From NCBI GenBank assembly GCA_965657335.1, contig CBFHOH010000010.1:62001-126000 (forward strand): a DNA stretch of 64,000 nt, written 5' to 3'. Below the pieces are notes generated by a model that had not been told where the DNA came from, ran no database searches, and worked only from the letters and a program-made list of their open reading frames with translations. Origin of the DNA: UBA4582 sp965657335 (GTDB lineage Bacteria > Pseudomonadota > Gammaproteobacteria > Pseudomonadales > Azotimanducaceae). This document shows positions 1 to 7,990 of the stretch, in pieces. Position 1 is the first letter of the stretch. The number at the start of each line of letters is the position of its first letter. The position numbers and the translations under genes were made by a program.

Positions 1-603
1 AGTGCAGAACATCGCAACTTTCTTATGCTTGATCGGATCCAAGTTGTTTTTGGTGTACTCGGGAAACTCTCGAAAAGTTGTTGTGTGTGGGTTAATTGCG
101 TTTTTAAATGTGCCGATCTGAACTTCGTACTCGTTTCTAGTATCTACAAGAAGGACGTCAGGATCAGAAATAAGATCGTTCCACGCTTCAGGTTTTACGT
201 AGGTGCCGACGATATGGTTCGGGTCAATTGCATCGACGCCCATGGTGACGATTTCTTTTTTCAGTTTTACCTTGGTTCTGTTAAATGGAATTTCACTGTT
301 ATAAGACTCTTTCCACTGGATGTTGTGTAGTCTGCCTTCGAAAATGTCGTCCTGCCTGAGGTAGTCGAGCAGCTTGTCTATCGCTGACCTGGTGCCTGAG
401 ACCGTGCCGTTAATGCCCTCTTTTGCCAACAGCAATGTACCGCGGACGCCAAGATCTTCCATTTTTTTCTGCAACGGAGGCTTGAGTGATTCGAAGTCTT
501 CTAGGGTCGCGAATTTGTAAAGCGCACAGACAACCATGGGCATAGTTTGCGAGTCGGCCTGTTCGTCTTGGTCGTTTGAAGCAGAAGTTTTGGTGGTGTT
601 CAT
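1..603 (-). CDS. trhO: tRNA uridine-34 hydroxylase TrhO (YceA family), 3' end cut by the window
   Basis: The minus strand is open from an ATG at 603-601 to the window edge, giving the first 201 residues. The protein has the TrhO layout: an N-terminal acylphosphatase-like domain (about residues 24-110, with the family hallmark KVKLKKEIVTMG) followed by the start of a rhodanese domain (LLVDTRNEYE near residue 150). The last visible residues, MFCT, are the start of the catalytic-cysteine loop, which in the family continues as C-T-G-G-I-R. TrhO makes 5-hydroxyuridine at position 34 of certain tRNAs in an oxygen-dependent reaction. The gene is transcribed away from the peroxiredoxin gene. The remaining ~100 residues lie outside the window. 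Confidence 0.9.
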   Translation of the reverse strand, partial: MNTTKTSASNDQDEQADSQTMPMVVCALYKFATLEDFESLKPPLQKKMEDLGVRGTLLLAKEGINGTVSGTRSAIDKLLDYLRQDDIFEGRLHNIQWKESYNSEIPFNRTKVKLKKEIVTMGVDAIDPNHIVGTYVKPEAWNDLISDPDVLLVDTRNEYEVQIGTFKNAINPHTTTFREFPEYTKNNLDPIKHKKVAMFCT

Positions 604-1042
604 ATTGATTTCAGTCTTTGAAATTGCGCTATTATCAGCGTGTGGATCGGTATTTTAGTTGACCTTGGTCAGGGGAAGAAGTGATTCCTTTGCATTAATG
701 ATTAAAAAAGTCGCTCAGTGAGGGATTGTCAGGTGGGATAGGGCGTTTGGATATCGGTTAGTTTGCCTGTTATTCGCTAAATAACGGCATATTATTGGGA
801 GTATTAAGGGATGCAAGTCCTCTCGCTGCGATATCTCCAGGAACTCGATGCTGATGACGTTTTGATTGTCGAATCGTTTTGAGCGACGTGAGATGCGAGC
901 GTCCGCGTTGAGTAGCGTGTACCTTTGTGTAAGATCCGAGCCTGATGGCAGAAAAATTTAAAGTTTAGTGTGAACTCGGTTTTTGTAGCACTTCCGTGTG
1001 ATCCTGCTAGAATGCTCGCCCTCAGAAATTGGAAGAAATAAA
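604..1042. other. Divergent intergenic region, trhO / peroxiredoxin
   Basis: A 439-base gap between two divergent genes, so promoters for both should lie here. A TAGAAT box at 1008-1013 is a possible -10 element for the peroxiredoxin gene, but I see no convincing -35 at normal spacing. No RNA gene or repeat is recognisable. Confidence 0.4.
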
Positions 1043-1495
1043 ATGCTGAAGATTGGTGATAGTGCCCCTGAATTCGAGTTACTAGACGAGAATAGCGACG
1101 CTATCAGCTTGTCGAGCCTGCTTGCTGATGGGGCACCCTTGATATTATATTTCTACCCAGCGGACTTCACTCCGGCGTGTACCATGGAAGCCTGCAGTAT
1201 CCGTGACATTCACGATGAAATTCTCGACGCTAACCTCAAGGTCGTGGGCATCAGCCCGCAGTCGGTAGAAAGTCATCAGCGCTTTAAAAAATCACACGAC
1301 TTGCCGTTCCCCTTGCTGTTTGACGAGGGTAAAAAGGTGGTGCGGGCCTTTGGTGTCGACGGACCTATGGGATTCGGCGTTAGGCGAACCACATTTTTGA
1401 TAAATGCTGAAAAAGAAGTGCTCAATCGAGTAAATTCTGAGTTTTTCGTTGGCAGCCACATCAAGTTCATTGAGGCCGCGATTAAAGCAGCCTAA
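1043..1495 (+). CDS. bcp: Thioredoxin-dependent peroxiredoxin, PrxQ/BCP type
   Basis: A 150-residue cytoplasmic peroxidase that reduces H2O2 and organic hydroperoxides. The active-site segment is PADFTPACTMEAC: peroxidatic Cys46 (T-P-A-C-T) and resolving Cys51 four residues on, the intramolecular disulfide pair of the PrxQ subfamily. Length is normal for BCP. An in-frame start exists 45 bases upstream, but ATG 1043 is preferred because GGAAG sits 7 bases before it and because MLKIGDSAPEF is the usual family N-terminus. It is monocistronic and ends in a hairpin shared with the convergent ferredoxin gene. Confidence 0.92.
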   Translation: MLKIGDSAPEFELLDENSDAISLSSLLADGAPLILYFYPADFTPACTMEACSIRDIHDEILDANLKVVGISPQSVESHQRFKKSHDLPFPLLFDEGKKVVRAFGVDGPMGFGVRRTTFLINAEKEVLNRVNSEFFVGSHIKFIEAAIKAA

Positions 1496-1507
1496 TTCGA
1501 ATTAGGT

Positions 1508-1547
1508 AAAAAAAAGGCTGAAGCACATCGAGTGTTCAACCTTTTTT
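1508..1547. terminator. Bidirectional rho-independent terminator
   Basis: An A-run, then an imperfect stem (AGGCTGAAGCAC pairing with GTGTTCAACCT around loop ATCGA), then a T-run. It lies between the convergent peroxiredoxin and ferredoxin genes. With A- and T-tracts on both sides it can serve both strands. Confidence 0.8.
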
Positions 1548-1597
1548 ACAGCAGTAGTTAGAAAACGAATCGCCCTACCGAATGTAGATTTTCTTGA

Positions 1598-1918
1598 TTA
1601 GTATTGGAACTCAGGCAAATTAACGATCATACCGTCTAGCGCTTCAGTCATGGGAAGTTGGCATGAAAGACGAGACCTTTCTTCTCGGTCTGGGTTGAGG
1701 TCAAGCATAGAGCTTTCTTGATCGGAAATCGCTTCGAGTTTACTGGCCCAAGCGGGATCAATAACAACATGGCATGTTGCGCAAGAGCACTCACCGCCAC
1801 AATCTGCGTCAATTCCAGCGACACCATTGTCGATCGCAGCATTCATTATTGATGCACCTATTTCAGCATCGACTTCGATTTCCGTACCATCGTGCTGGAC
1901 AAACTTGATTTTGGCCAT
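1598..1918 (-). CDS. 2Fe-2S ferredoxin, adrenodoxin/putidaredoxin type
   Basis: A 106-residue soluble electron carrier. Cysteines at 40, 46, 49 and 86 give the C-x5-C-x2-C...C pattern of the adrenodoxin/putidaredoxin class, which feeds cytochromes P450 and some oxygenases. An extra Cys44 lies inside the loop. The C-terminal R-L-S-C-Q-L-P segment and acidic helix are typical of the class. AGGAGAG precedes the ATG by 6 bases. No P450 or ferredoxin reductase gene lies nearby, so the partner is unknown. It is distinct from the isc-type fdx, which would sit in an iron-sulfur assembly cluster. Confidence 0.88.
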   Translation of the reverse strand: MAKIKFVQHDGTEIEVDAEIGASIMNAAIDNGVAGIDADCGGECSCATCHVVIDPAWASKLEAISDQESSMLDLNPDREERSRLSCQLPMTEALDGMIVNLPEFQY

Positions 1919-2053
1919 TTGGCTCTCCTAATTTTTAGTTGGTCTGATTTCTGTAGATCGATTCCGCTGGTTGCCTAACCCGCCGAGATCCCCTTTAAGG
2001 ACGCGTATTTATAACTGCGCGCAAGTCTATGTAAAAGGTGAGATTAGGACAAA

Positions 2054-3211
2054 TTAGCGCACATTTCTAAAACAGGTTTGAATCTCGTCAACAAAGGTCT
2101 TTGGCTGTTCGGCTGCAGCGAAATGGCCGCCCTTTTCGAGCACGTTGAAGTGAATTAGGTCTGTAAATCTGGATTCTGCCCATCGTTTAGATGTTTTGAA
2201 TATCTCTCTAGGGAAAATGCTACAGCCTGTTGGCAGCGTGATTTTATCAGCTGAAGTACCACCGGCGCCAAAGCTCTCCCAGTAAATGCGGGCCGACGAA
2301 GCGCCAGCATCCGGAAGCCAGTACATCATGACATTGTCGAGCAGTTCATCTCTGCTTAAGACGTTTTCGGGGTGACCGTCGCAGTCTGTCCATTGGTAGA
2401 ATTTTTCGATGATCCACGACGCCTGGCCGATAGGAGAGTCTGCTAAACCGTAACCAAGAGTCTGCGGCCGTGTTGACTGTTGCTTTGAATAACCGGAATC
2501 GTGATCCTGATAAAATTTCATCGCGGCAAGCGCGCCCTGTTCCAAGTCGGTTAAATCGTCCATCTTGTTTGGATCTGGTGGTGCGATGGGCATATTCATG
2601 TGTATCGCTTGGCAGTGCCCTTTATTTTGAACGCCGATCATGGAAGTAACGATCGAGCCCCAATCTCCACCTTGAGCGTAGTAACGATCGTAACCAATAC
2701 CGACCATTAACGTGTTCCAGGCGCCGGCAATTTTCTCGATGTTCCAGCCTGTCGTAGTGGGCTTGCCTGAATATCCAAACCCGGGCAGCGTGGGACATAC
2801 AACATGGAATGCATCTTCGGCGCTGCCACCATGCGCGGTCGGATCAGAAAGCGGTCCAAGAACTTTTTGAAATTCAACGATGGAGCCCGGCCAGCCATGG
2901 GTGAGTAATAGCGGCTTCGCTTCCTCGTGTTTTGATCTGACGTGAAGGAAATGGATATCCAGACCGGCTATTTGAGTCATATAGCCATCCCACTGGTTTA
3001 ACAACGCAACTCGACGTTGCCAGTCGTAATCATTCTGCCAGTATTCTTTAATCTCCTTCATGTAGGCAAGCGGAATGCCTTGACTCCAGTCTGTCGGTGT
3101 TTCCTTGTCAGGCCACCGCGTTAGCGCGAGCCGGGTTTTTAAGTCGGCAACATCCTGCTCAACATAGGGTATTTCAAAAGGTGTCACGTTGAGCTGTTGA
3201 GTGTCTGACAT
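2054..3211 (-). CDS. Epoxide hydrolase, microsomal-like (EHN + alpha/beta hydrolase)
   Basis: A 385-residue protein with the N-terminal EHN domain (residues ~10-115, with W-Q-x-D-Y-D-W) and an alpha/beta-hydrolase core. HGWPG (105-109) forms the oxyanion hole, Asp183 in GGDWGS is the expected nucleophile, and His363 in GGHFAAAEQP is the catalytic histidine. These enzymes hydrate epoxides to diols. ATG 3211 is chosen because AAGGA lies 6 bases upstream; a longer frame to 3238 has no ribosome-binding site and runs into the upstream hairpin. It follows the quinone oxidoreductase gene on the same strand, suggesting a two-gene detoxification or catabolic unit. The natural substrate is unknown. Confidence 0.88.
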   Translation of the reverse strand: MSDTQQLNVTPFEIPYVEQDVADLKTRLALTRWPDKETPTDWSQGIPLAYMKEIKEYWQNDYDWQRRVALLNQWDGYMTQIAGLDIHFLHVRSKHEEAKPLLLTHGWPGSIVEFQKVLGPLSDPTAHGGSAEDAFHVVCPTLPGFGYSGKPTTTGWNIEKIAGAWNTLMVGIGYDRYYAQGGDWGSIVTSMIGVQNKGHCQAIHMNMPIAPPDPNKMDDLTDLEQGALAAMKFYQDHDSGYSKQQSTRPQTLGYGLADSPIGQASWIIEKFYQWTDCDGHPENVLSRDELLDNVMMYWLPDAGASSARIYWESFGAGGTSADKITLPTGCSIFPREIFKTSKRWAESRFTDLIHFNVLEKGGHFAAAEQPKTFVDEIQTCFRNVR

Positions 3212-3230
3212 ATTGATTCCTTGCTTTAAA

Positions 3231-3250
3231 GCCATCACGCGTGTGATGGC
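3231..3250. repeat. Perfect 8-bp inverted repeat between two co-directional genes
   Basis: GCCATCAC, a GCGT spacer, then GTGATGGC. It lies 9 bases downstream (in gene direction) of the quinone oxidoreductase stop and about 20 bases upstream of the epoxide hydrolase start. There is no T-tract, so a simple terminator is unlikely. It could be an operator or an mRNA hairpin that sets the ratio of the two products. Confidence 0.6.
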
Positions 3251-3259
3251 ATTATGGGG

Positions 3260-4246
3260 TTAAGTCAATTTTGTCGGGATAATCACTATTTTACCGATCG
3301 CTTTACGATTCAGCATCTTCATCATTGCGTCACCGGACTTATCCAGACTTGCAGTCTCTCCGGCCTGAGGGTTCAGCTTCTTCGCCGCTATCCACTCCAG
3401 CAGTTTTGTTAGCACTGGACGTGATTCCAATGGGTTGGCTGAAATAAAACCGCCCCAGTTGACACCAACAATCGAACACCGCTTAAGCAGGGGTAAATTG
3501 AGTGGCACGGATGGGATGCCTCCACCGGCAAATCCGACAACGAGGAAGCGGCCATCTGGACCTAAAGATCGAAGTGCGGGTTCTGCATAATCGCCGCCTA
3601 CAGGATCGTAAACGACATTAAGCGGTTTACCATTGAGCGCCTCTTTGACATCGTCACGCCAGTTCTCTTTCGTATAGTCGACGACATGGTCTGCACCAAA
3701 AGCCAAGCAGGCATCACGTTTAAGTTTGGTTGAGGCTGCAGCGATCACTTCGGCACCCATCGCCTTGGCGACATCAATTGCAGCCATGCCAACGCCGCCG
3801 CTGGCACCAAGAATAAGAATGCTTTCTTTTTCCTTCAGTTGACCGCAAAGCTCTAGACCGTGGTATGCGGTGCAGTAGTTGACGAGAAAACTGGCTGCCC
3901 CTTCGTGGGACAAAACTTCTGGAATGGGTGTGCACTTAGATTCAGGCATGCATACCAGTTCAGCGAGTCCGCCTTGGCTGGGCATTGCCAGAACGCGCTG
4001 ACCAACGCGCAAGTGTTTGACTGCCTCTCCGGTTTGTTCGACGACACCTGATACTTCATTCCCGGGGATGAACGGGAGTTTTGGTTTCATCTGATATAAA
4101 CCAGCGACGGTAAGTGCATCGACATAACCAAGCCCTGTGGCATGTATACGGATTAGCACTTCGTTTGCATTAGGGACTGGGTCTGCTACTTCCTGTATTT
4201 TTAATTTGTTGGGCGAATCAAACTGATCACAAATTACCGCTTGCAT
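3260..4246 (-). CDS. Zinc-independent NAD(P)H:quinone oxidoreductase family (MDR)
   Basis: A 328-residue medium-chain dehydrogenase/reductase. The N-terminal GroES-like domain contains the family's IPGNEVSGVV stretch, and the cofactor fold starts at LGASGGVGMAA (about residue 147), the NADPH motif of the quinone-oxidoreductase branch. The structural-zinc cysteine cluster of alcohol dehydrogenases is absent, which supports the zinc-free QOR/crotonyl-CoA reductase-like group. Expected role: NADPH-dependent reduction of quinones or enones. It precedes the epoxide hydrolase in the same direction. The exact substrate cannot be read from the sequence. Confidence 0.85.
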   Translation of the reverse strand: MQAVICDQFDSPNKLKIQEVADPVPNANEVLIRIHATGLGYVDALTVAGLYQMKPKLPFIPGNEVSGVVEQTGEAVKHLRVGQRVLAMPSQGGLAELVCMPESKCTPIPEVLSHEGAASFLVNYCTAYHGLELCGQLKEKESILILGASGGVGMAAIDVAKAMGAEVIAAASTKLKRDACLAFGADHVVDYTKENWRDDVKEALNGKPLNVVYDPVGGDYAEPALRSLGPDGRFLVVGFAGGGIPSVPLNLPLLKRCSIVGVNWGGFISANPLESRPVLTKLLEWIAAKKLNPQAGETASLDKSGDAMMKMLNRKAIGKIVIIPTKLT

Positions 4247-4359
4247 TGAACATCCATAAATTAACGTCTGATATGGAATGAATATAACACAAGTATTTGC
4301 TCTTAATTCGGGCTGACGAGGTCAATTTCGGTAAGTTCGCGAAATTGATGAACGTACAT

Positions 4360-4761
4360 TCAGATTGGCTGCAGTTCCATTGGGATCGCCTCGCTTCTGC
4401 CTACCATTACGCCGATAATATCGTCACCCCATGTATACTTTTCGTTCATCCTGGTGTTGATGACGTTCATGAGGTGTTTGCGCTCGACAGCATGATATTG
4501 TGCTTCTTTGCCATTTCTGGCCATCGTTATATTCGGATTGGCCTTCATGCGTAGATACCAGCCCGAGTCGGCTCCGGCTCTTAGATATTGTTTGCCTTCG
4601 TAATCAACGACCCACAGACGTGTCGTGGCGACTTCTCCCAGATCATCAACCGTCTTTACTTCAACGACTTCTACTCGCTCAGAGGCAACTATCTGTAGCA
4701 CCATGACACCAGCAGACAATATGAATGCGACGGAAAGTATCGACAAGATCAGTTTTTTCAT
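4360..4761 (-). CDS. Membrane-anchored small protein, possible split-barrel (nitroreductase-like) fold
   Basis: A 133-residue protein with an N-terminal hydrophobic helix (about residues 4-24: a signal anchor or uncleaved signal). The rest contains TRLWVVDYEGKQYLRAG and SGWYLRMKANP, which resemble the beta-barrel core of PNPOx-like/deazaflavin-type nitroreductase proteins; the match is by eye and weak. It is transcribed away from a MarR regulator, and the shared gap carries two clear operator palindromes, so it is probably the regulator's target. Substrate and cofactor are unknown. Confidence 0.6.
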   Translation of the reverse strand: MKKLILSILSVAFILSAGVMVLQIVASERVEVVEVKTVDDLGEVATTRLWVVDYEGKQYLRAGADSGWYLRMKANPNITMARNGKEAQYHAVERKHLMNVINTRMNEKYTWGDDIIGVMVGRSEAIPMELQPI

Positions 4762-4780
4762 GCGTGCCTCTTTGTAAAAA

Positions 4781-4817
4781 TATAGTTTAATATTAAACAG
4801 TTTAAAGCTAAACTATA
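4781..4817. promoter_or_regulatory. Tandem palindromic operator for the divergent MarR regulator
   Basis: Two 14-bp dyads, GTTTA-ATAT-TAAAC (4785-4798) and GTTTA-AAGC-TAAAC (4800-4813), have centres 15 bp apart. The pair sits inside a longer inverted repeat TATAGTTTA...TAAACTATA (4781-4817). It begins 20 bases upstream of the small membrane-protein gene and lies about 90 bases upstream of the marR ATG. MarR dimers bind AT-rich palindromes of this size, so repression of both genes is the simple reading. Confidence 0.75.
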
Positions 4818-4907
4818 CGCCGTTGCAACCCGAAGGTCGTTGCAACCCAATTATTAACTCTCAGTATGTTTTTCGTTTGATCCAATAAAGTAGCAAGGAG
4901 TGATTTG

Positions 4908-5384
4908 ATGTCGAGAGCTAGGGAGCGTGAAAAAGCCGATGCCAACAGCAACGGAGAGTTGACCTTCCGGTTGTTTAACGAAATAGGCATTATTGCTCAG
5001 CTATCGACCACCCGATTTGAACGCAGCTTGCCTTATGGCATGAATCGCCCGCAGTTCAGTATTCTAAATTGGTTTTGTCGGGTTGATGATCAGGCGTCAC
5101 CGAGTCGACTCGCCAAAGCCATGGAAGTGACCAAAGGCGCGATAACCAATTCTCTGAAAAAGTTAGAGGCAAAAAAATTTATTACTGTCGGGCCCGATGA
5201 AAAGTCAGGTAGACAGAAAGTTGTCAGGTTAACAACCAAGGGACGACAAGCGCGTGATGAAGCTATTCTTTATGCCAGCCCAGCATTCGAGCAGCTTTTG
5301 CAGAGCCTATCTGCCGAAACGATGAGCGCTTTAATTCCTGAATTGGAAAAAATCAGAAGAGCATTAGATGAATCCCGGCTGTAA
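4908..5384 (+). CDS. MarR-family transcriptional regulator
   Basis: A 158-residue winged-helix regulator. The DNA-binding core runs from about residue 45 to 125: a helix-turn-helix in SPSRLAKAMEVTKGAITNSL, then the wing D-E-K-S-G-R-Q-K-V-V-R-L-T, typical of MarR. Flanking helices would form the dimer interface. ATG 4908 is chosen (AAGGAG 7 bases upstream) over the adjacent TTG at 4905. It is divergent from the small membrane-protein gene and probably represses it and itself through the palindromes at 4781-4817. The ligand is unknown. Confidence 0.9.
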   Translation: MSRAREREKADANSNGELTFRLFNEIGIIAQLSTTRFERSLPYGMNRPQFSILNWFCRVDDQASPSRLAKAMEVTKGAITNSLKKLEAKKFITVGPDEKSGRQKVVRLTTKGRQARDEAILYASPAFEQLLQSLSAETMSALIPELEKIRRALDESRL

Positions 5385-5719
5385 AGCACAGTCGCGTTAG
5401 TTCATTCTCGTTGGACTTGATTGATCGCAGAATAGCGCTAATCGATGGCAGAAAATGATTCTATCGGGCGAAAATTTGGCTGATAGTTGTATGGCCGCAG
5501 ACTATTCGCAACGGACGATTTACCATCAGTGCTAATTTGCGCAGTGCAAATCAATAAGCGTCGTGAAATTGACATCCTGATAAACATCTCATTCCAACTT
5601 TTTCGCGTGCACCTTGCTATAAACCGTTAGCTAAAGTGATGCGGCAGCGTTGGAATAGTTATGCTAGTCTCAAGATCATAGATCTGAATCATATGCCGAA
5701 AACCCAAGGAGGTAGTTTC
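5385..5719. other. Intergenic region after marR
   Basis: 335 bases without a supported gene or recognisable terminator. The frame of the next small gene is open back to 5636, but its ribosome-binding site points to the ATG at 5720. The promoter for that gene should lie here. Confidence 0.35.
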
Positions 5720-5905
5720 ATGGTCTCAGAGAAAAAAACAGGGGTCTTTTATGCTAAAGATCCTCAAGCGGTAGTGGTAATGAGCGATGGAAAAGAAGTT
5801 GCTAGATACCGCAGTGTTAGTGAGTTGGTTGAGACCCATTTGAAAGGTCTGGCAGCATTGGAGCGAGCGCTCGACGAGACGATTGAATCGCAGTACAAAT
5901 CTTGA
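5720..5905 (+). CDS. Small protein of unknown function (61 aa)
   Basis: A short acidic cytoplasmic protein with no signal or membrane segment. The start is set by a near-perfect AAGGAGGT at 5706-5713, seven bases before ATG 5720; ATGs further upstream in the frame lack such a site. The N-terminal half looks like short beta strands (QAVVVMSDGKEVARYRS) and the C-terminal half like an amphipathic helix (SELVETHLKGLAALERALDE). The strong ribosome-binding site is the main argument that it is real. I do not recognise the family. Confidence 0.55.
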   Translation: MVSEKKTGVFYAKDPQAVVVMSDGKEVARYRSVSELVETHLKGLAALERALDETIESQYKS

Positions 5906-6025
5906 AATGCTGTCGTTGTTTCGCAAATATAACGTGTCCCGACGCGACACTATCGGGCTTTGTTTAAGTCATTTTCCCTGTGATTATTTTGCCGGAAGCG
6001 CGCCGGTCAAATATCAATCGATCAG

Positions 6026-6343
6026 CTAGGACTCAAAAGCAATAGCAATAGAAGCCCCTTCAACCTTTACAGGATATGTTTTGATCGGTTCAAAAGCGGG
6101 TGGCGATTGAGCAGAACCGTCTTTCAAACAGAACTCTGCGCCATGATAAGGGCAAGTAATACAGCCGTCCTGAAGCTGTCCCCCTTCCAGACCGAACTCC
6201 GCGTGACTGCAGAGATAGGCGATGGCGTAGTACTCACCGTCGTGTTGTACCAAGAGAATTTCTTCGCCTTCCAGATCAATAAATTTCTGTCCACCTTCTT
6301 TTAGGTCACTCGTGGCAGCAACCACATGGTATTTCATTGTCAT
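6026..6343 (-). CDS. Rieske 2Fe-2S ferredoxin-like protein
   Basis: A 105-residue soluble protein with both halves of the Rieske cluster site: C-S-H (residues ~45-47) and C-P-Y-H about 20 residues later, so two Cys and two His ligands. Size and lack of a membrane helix match ferredoxin components of aromatic-ring dioxygenases (BphF type) or NirD-like subunits. No oxygenase or nitrite reductase subunits lie nearby. GAGAG precedes the first ATG (6343); a second ATG two codons later is possible. It is divergent from the MFS gene. Confidence 0.88.
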   Translation of the reverse strand: MTMKYHVVAATSDLKEGGQKFIDLEGEEILLVQHDGEYYAIAYLCSHAEFGLEGGQLQDGCITCPYHGAEFCLKDGSAQSPPAFEPIKTYPVKVEGASIAIAFES

Positions 6344-6697
6344 TTATCTCTCGTAACCGTTTCGGGGTGCGACAAATTGTCTCATACTTTGTGCGCGCTT
6401 TGGCGAGTTGTGTATCTCTGAAGCTGACTGCCGTGATCAATCGTATTTAAAAATAATCCCAGTGTTCGAAATGACAGAAAGCACAGGTTCAAAGCTGGAA
6501 GCGTCACGCTCTCATCTGTGATAAGACATTGTTGGCGTCAAATTTTGAATTGAAAGCAGTGCATTGGGCGTGGGGTGAGAGGGCAGCCATTGTTGATATT
6601 GTTGGACGGTGATAAGCAGCCCGCTAAAATCGTCTCCTTTAATGAGAGCCTCAGTCGATGCGTGTATAGTTGCTGATTGACTCAAGTTACAATTTCT
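6344..6697. other. Divergent intergenic region, Rieske ferredoxin / MFS transporter
   Basis: 354 bases between divergent genes, expected to hold both promoters. I see no clear operator palindrome, terminator or RNA gene. Confidence 0.35.
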
Positions 6698-7990
6698 ATG
6701 CTTTCCTTTCTTCTCAAACGTAATAATGACACCTCCTTTTTAGGATGGCGTATGGTTTCGGTTGCGTTTCTGGTGGATTTTATTGCCGTTGGTTTTTTCT
6801 TTTACTCCTACGGGATCTTCTTCAAAGCAATCGCCATTGAATTCGGTGACTCACGTTTTGGTGTTTCTATTGGCGTAACGGTAACTCAGGGTGTCGGTGC
6901 TGTGCTGGCGCCTTTTATTGGGCGAGCCTTAGACAGGTTTCCGCTGAAGAACGTGATGGCTTGTGGGGCGGTATCGATGGGTGCTGGTTTTGGGTTGCTC
7001 GGTTTGGTTCAAACACCGCTGCAGTTTTATCTCGTACTGGGTGTTTTCGTTGGGTTTGGTGCCGGCGCCATGGGACAACTTGCCACGTCCAAGCTGGTGA
7101 GTAATTGGTTCGTACTAAAACGCGGTTCTGCTCTGGGAATAGCCGCAACCGGTATCTCGGTGTCTGGTGTAGTCATGCCGGCAATCAGTGCTTGGATCAT
7201 TGCAACGTTCGGTTGGCGTGAAGCATTTATGACCTATGGACTGATCACGTTTCTGGTCGTCGTTCCGGTCGTTCTCCGGCTCGTGATATCAAGACCTGAG
7301 GATGTTGGGCTCCTGCCTGACGGCGCGACTGAAAAAGGTGCGCTACCACCACCTAAACCACCACTTCGCACTCGAGATTTTCTGAGCCAGCCAAACTTTT
7401 GGATTTTGCTGACGGTCATCGGGTTGCTGTTCGGCATTCAAAGCGCAACGTTGATTCACATGGTGCCGCAACTCACCGACCAGGGGCTATCTCTGGTCGC
7501 GGCCTCCGGCATAGCTTCCGCCACTGCTGGCTTCGGTATTGCCGGGAAGTTGGTTTTCGGCGTGTTGGTAGATCGTTGGGATGTGCGTCATGCATTGTGG
7601 TTGGGCATTGGTTTCCAGTTTGCAGGGCATTTGTTCATGTTGTTTGTCGAAGGGTATGTTGGCTTTCTCTTAGGCGCCTGTATGTTTGGTTTTGGTATGG
7701 GAGGCGTGGTGCCCATGCAGGGAGCTGTCGTCGGCGCGGCATTTGGCAGGGAATCATTTGGTCGGGTACTCGGAGCTATGAGGCCGCCAATGGCAATACT
7801 CCATCTTGCAGGCACACCTTTCGCAGGCTGGGTTTACGATGTGACGGGAAATTATCGTCCTGCGTTCTTTACTTTTTTAGCACTGTATTTACTCACGGCG
7901 CTGATCGTTCTAGCATTAAAGGTTGAGACAAGGTCGAAAAATCGGGCAAGAAAGCCCACAGGAGGGCAAAATGAGTCAGCGATTAATTGA
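6698..7990 (+). CDS. MFS transporter, monocarboxylate/oxalate-formate-antiporter type
   Basis: About 430 residues with twelve predicted membrane helices in two blocks around a cytoplasmic loop rich in prolines (GALPPPKPPLRTRD, near the middle). The loop after helix 2 has G-R-A-L-D-R-F, the MFS signature, and its repeat in the second half reads G-V-L-V-D-R-W-D. The opening GWRMVSVAFLVDF is common in the monocarboxylate (MCT/OFA-like) branch. I prefer ATG 6698 over TTG 6677; neither has a good ribosome-binding site. Its 3' end overlaps the next gene by 20 bases, so it probably imports the substrate of the dioxygenase downstream. Confidence 0.85.
   Translation: MLSFLLKRNNDTSFLGWRMVSVAFLVDFIAVGFFFYSYGIFFKAIAIEFGDSRFGVSIGVTVTQGVGAVLAPFIGRALDRFPLKNVMACGAVSMGAGFGLLGLVQTPLQFYLVLGVFVGFGAGAMGQLATSKLVSNWFVLKRGSALGIAATGISVSGVVMPAISAWIIATFGWREAFMTYGLITFLVVVPVVLRLVISRPEDVGLLPDGATEKGALPPPKPPLRTRDFLSQPNFWILLTVIGLLFGIQSATLIHMVPQLTDQGLSLVAASGIASATAGFGIAGKLVFGVLVDRWDVRHALWLGIGFQFAGHLFMLFVEGYVGFLLGACMFGFGMGGVVPMQGAVVGAAFGRESFGRVLGAMRPPMAILHLAGTPFAGWVYDVTGNYRPAFFTFLALYLLTALIVLALKVETRSKNRARKPTGGQNESAIN

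Noticed and set aside
25..330. Plus-strand 101-residue frame at the left edge
   Set aside because: It lies wholly inside trhO on the other strand, whose sequence is clearly coding; the plus frame has no family-like sequence.
7399..7926. Plus-strand 175-residue frame inside the MFS gene
   Set aside because: Shadow of the transporter in another frame; composition (Arg/Cys/Trp-rich) is unlike protein.
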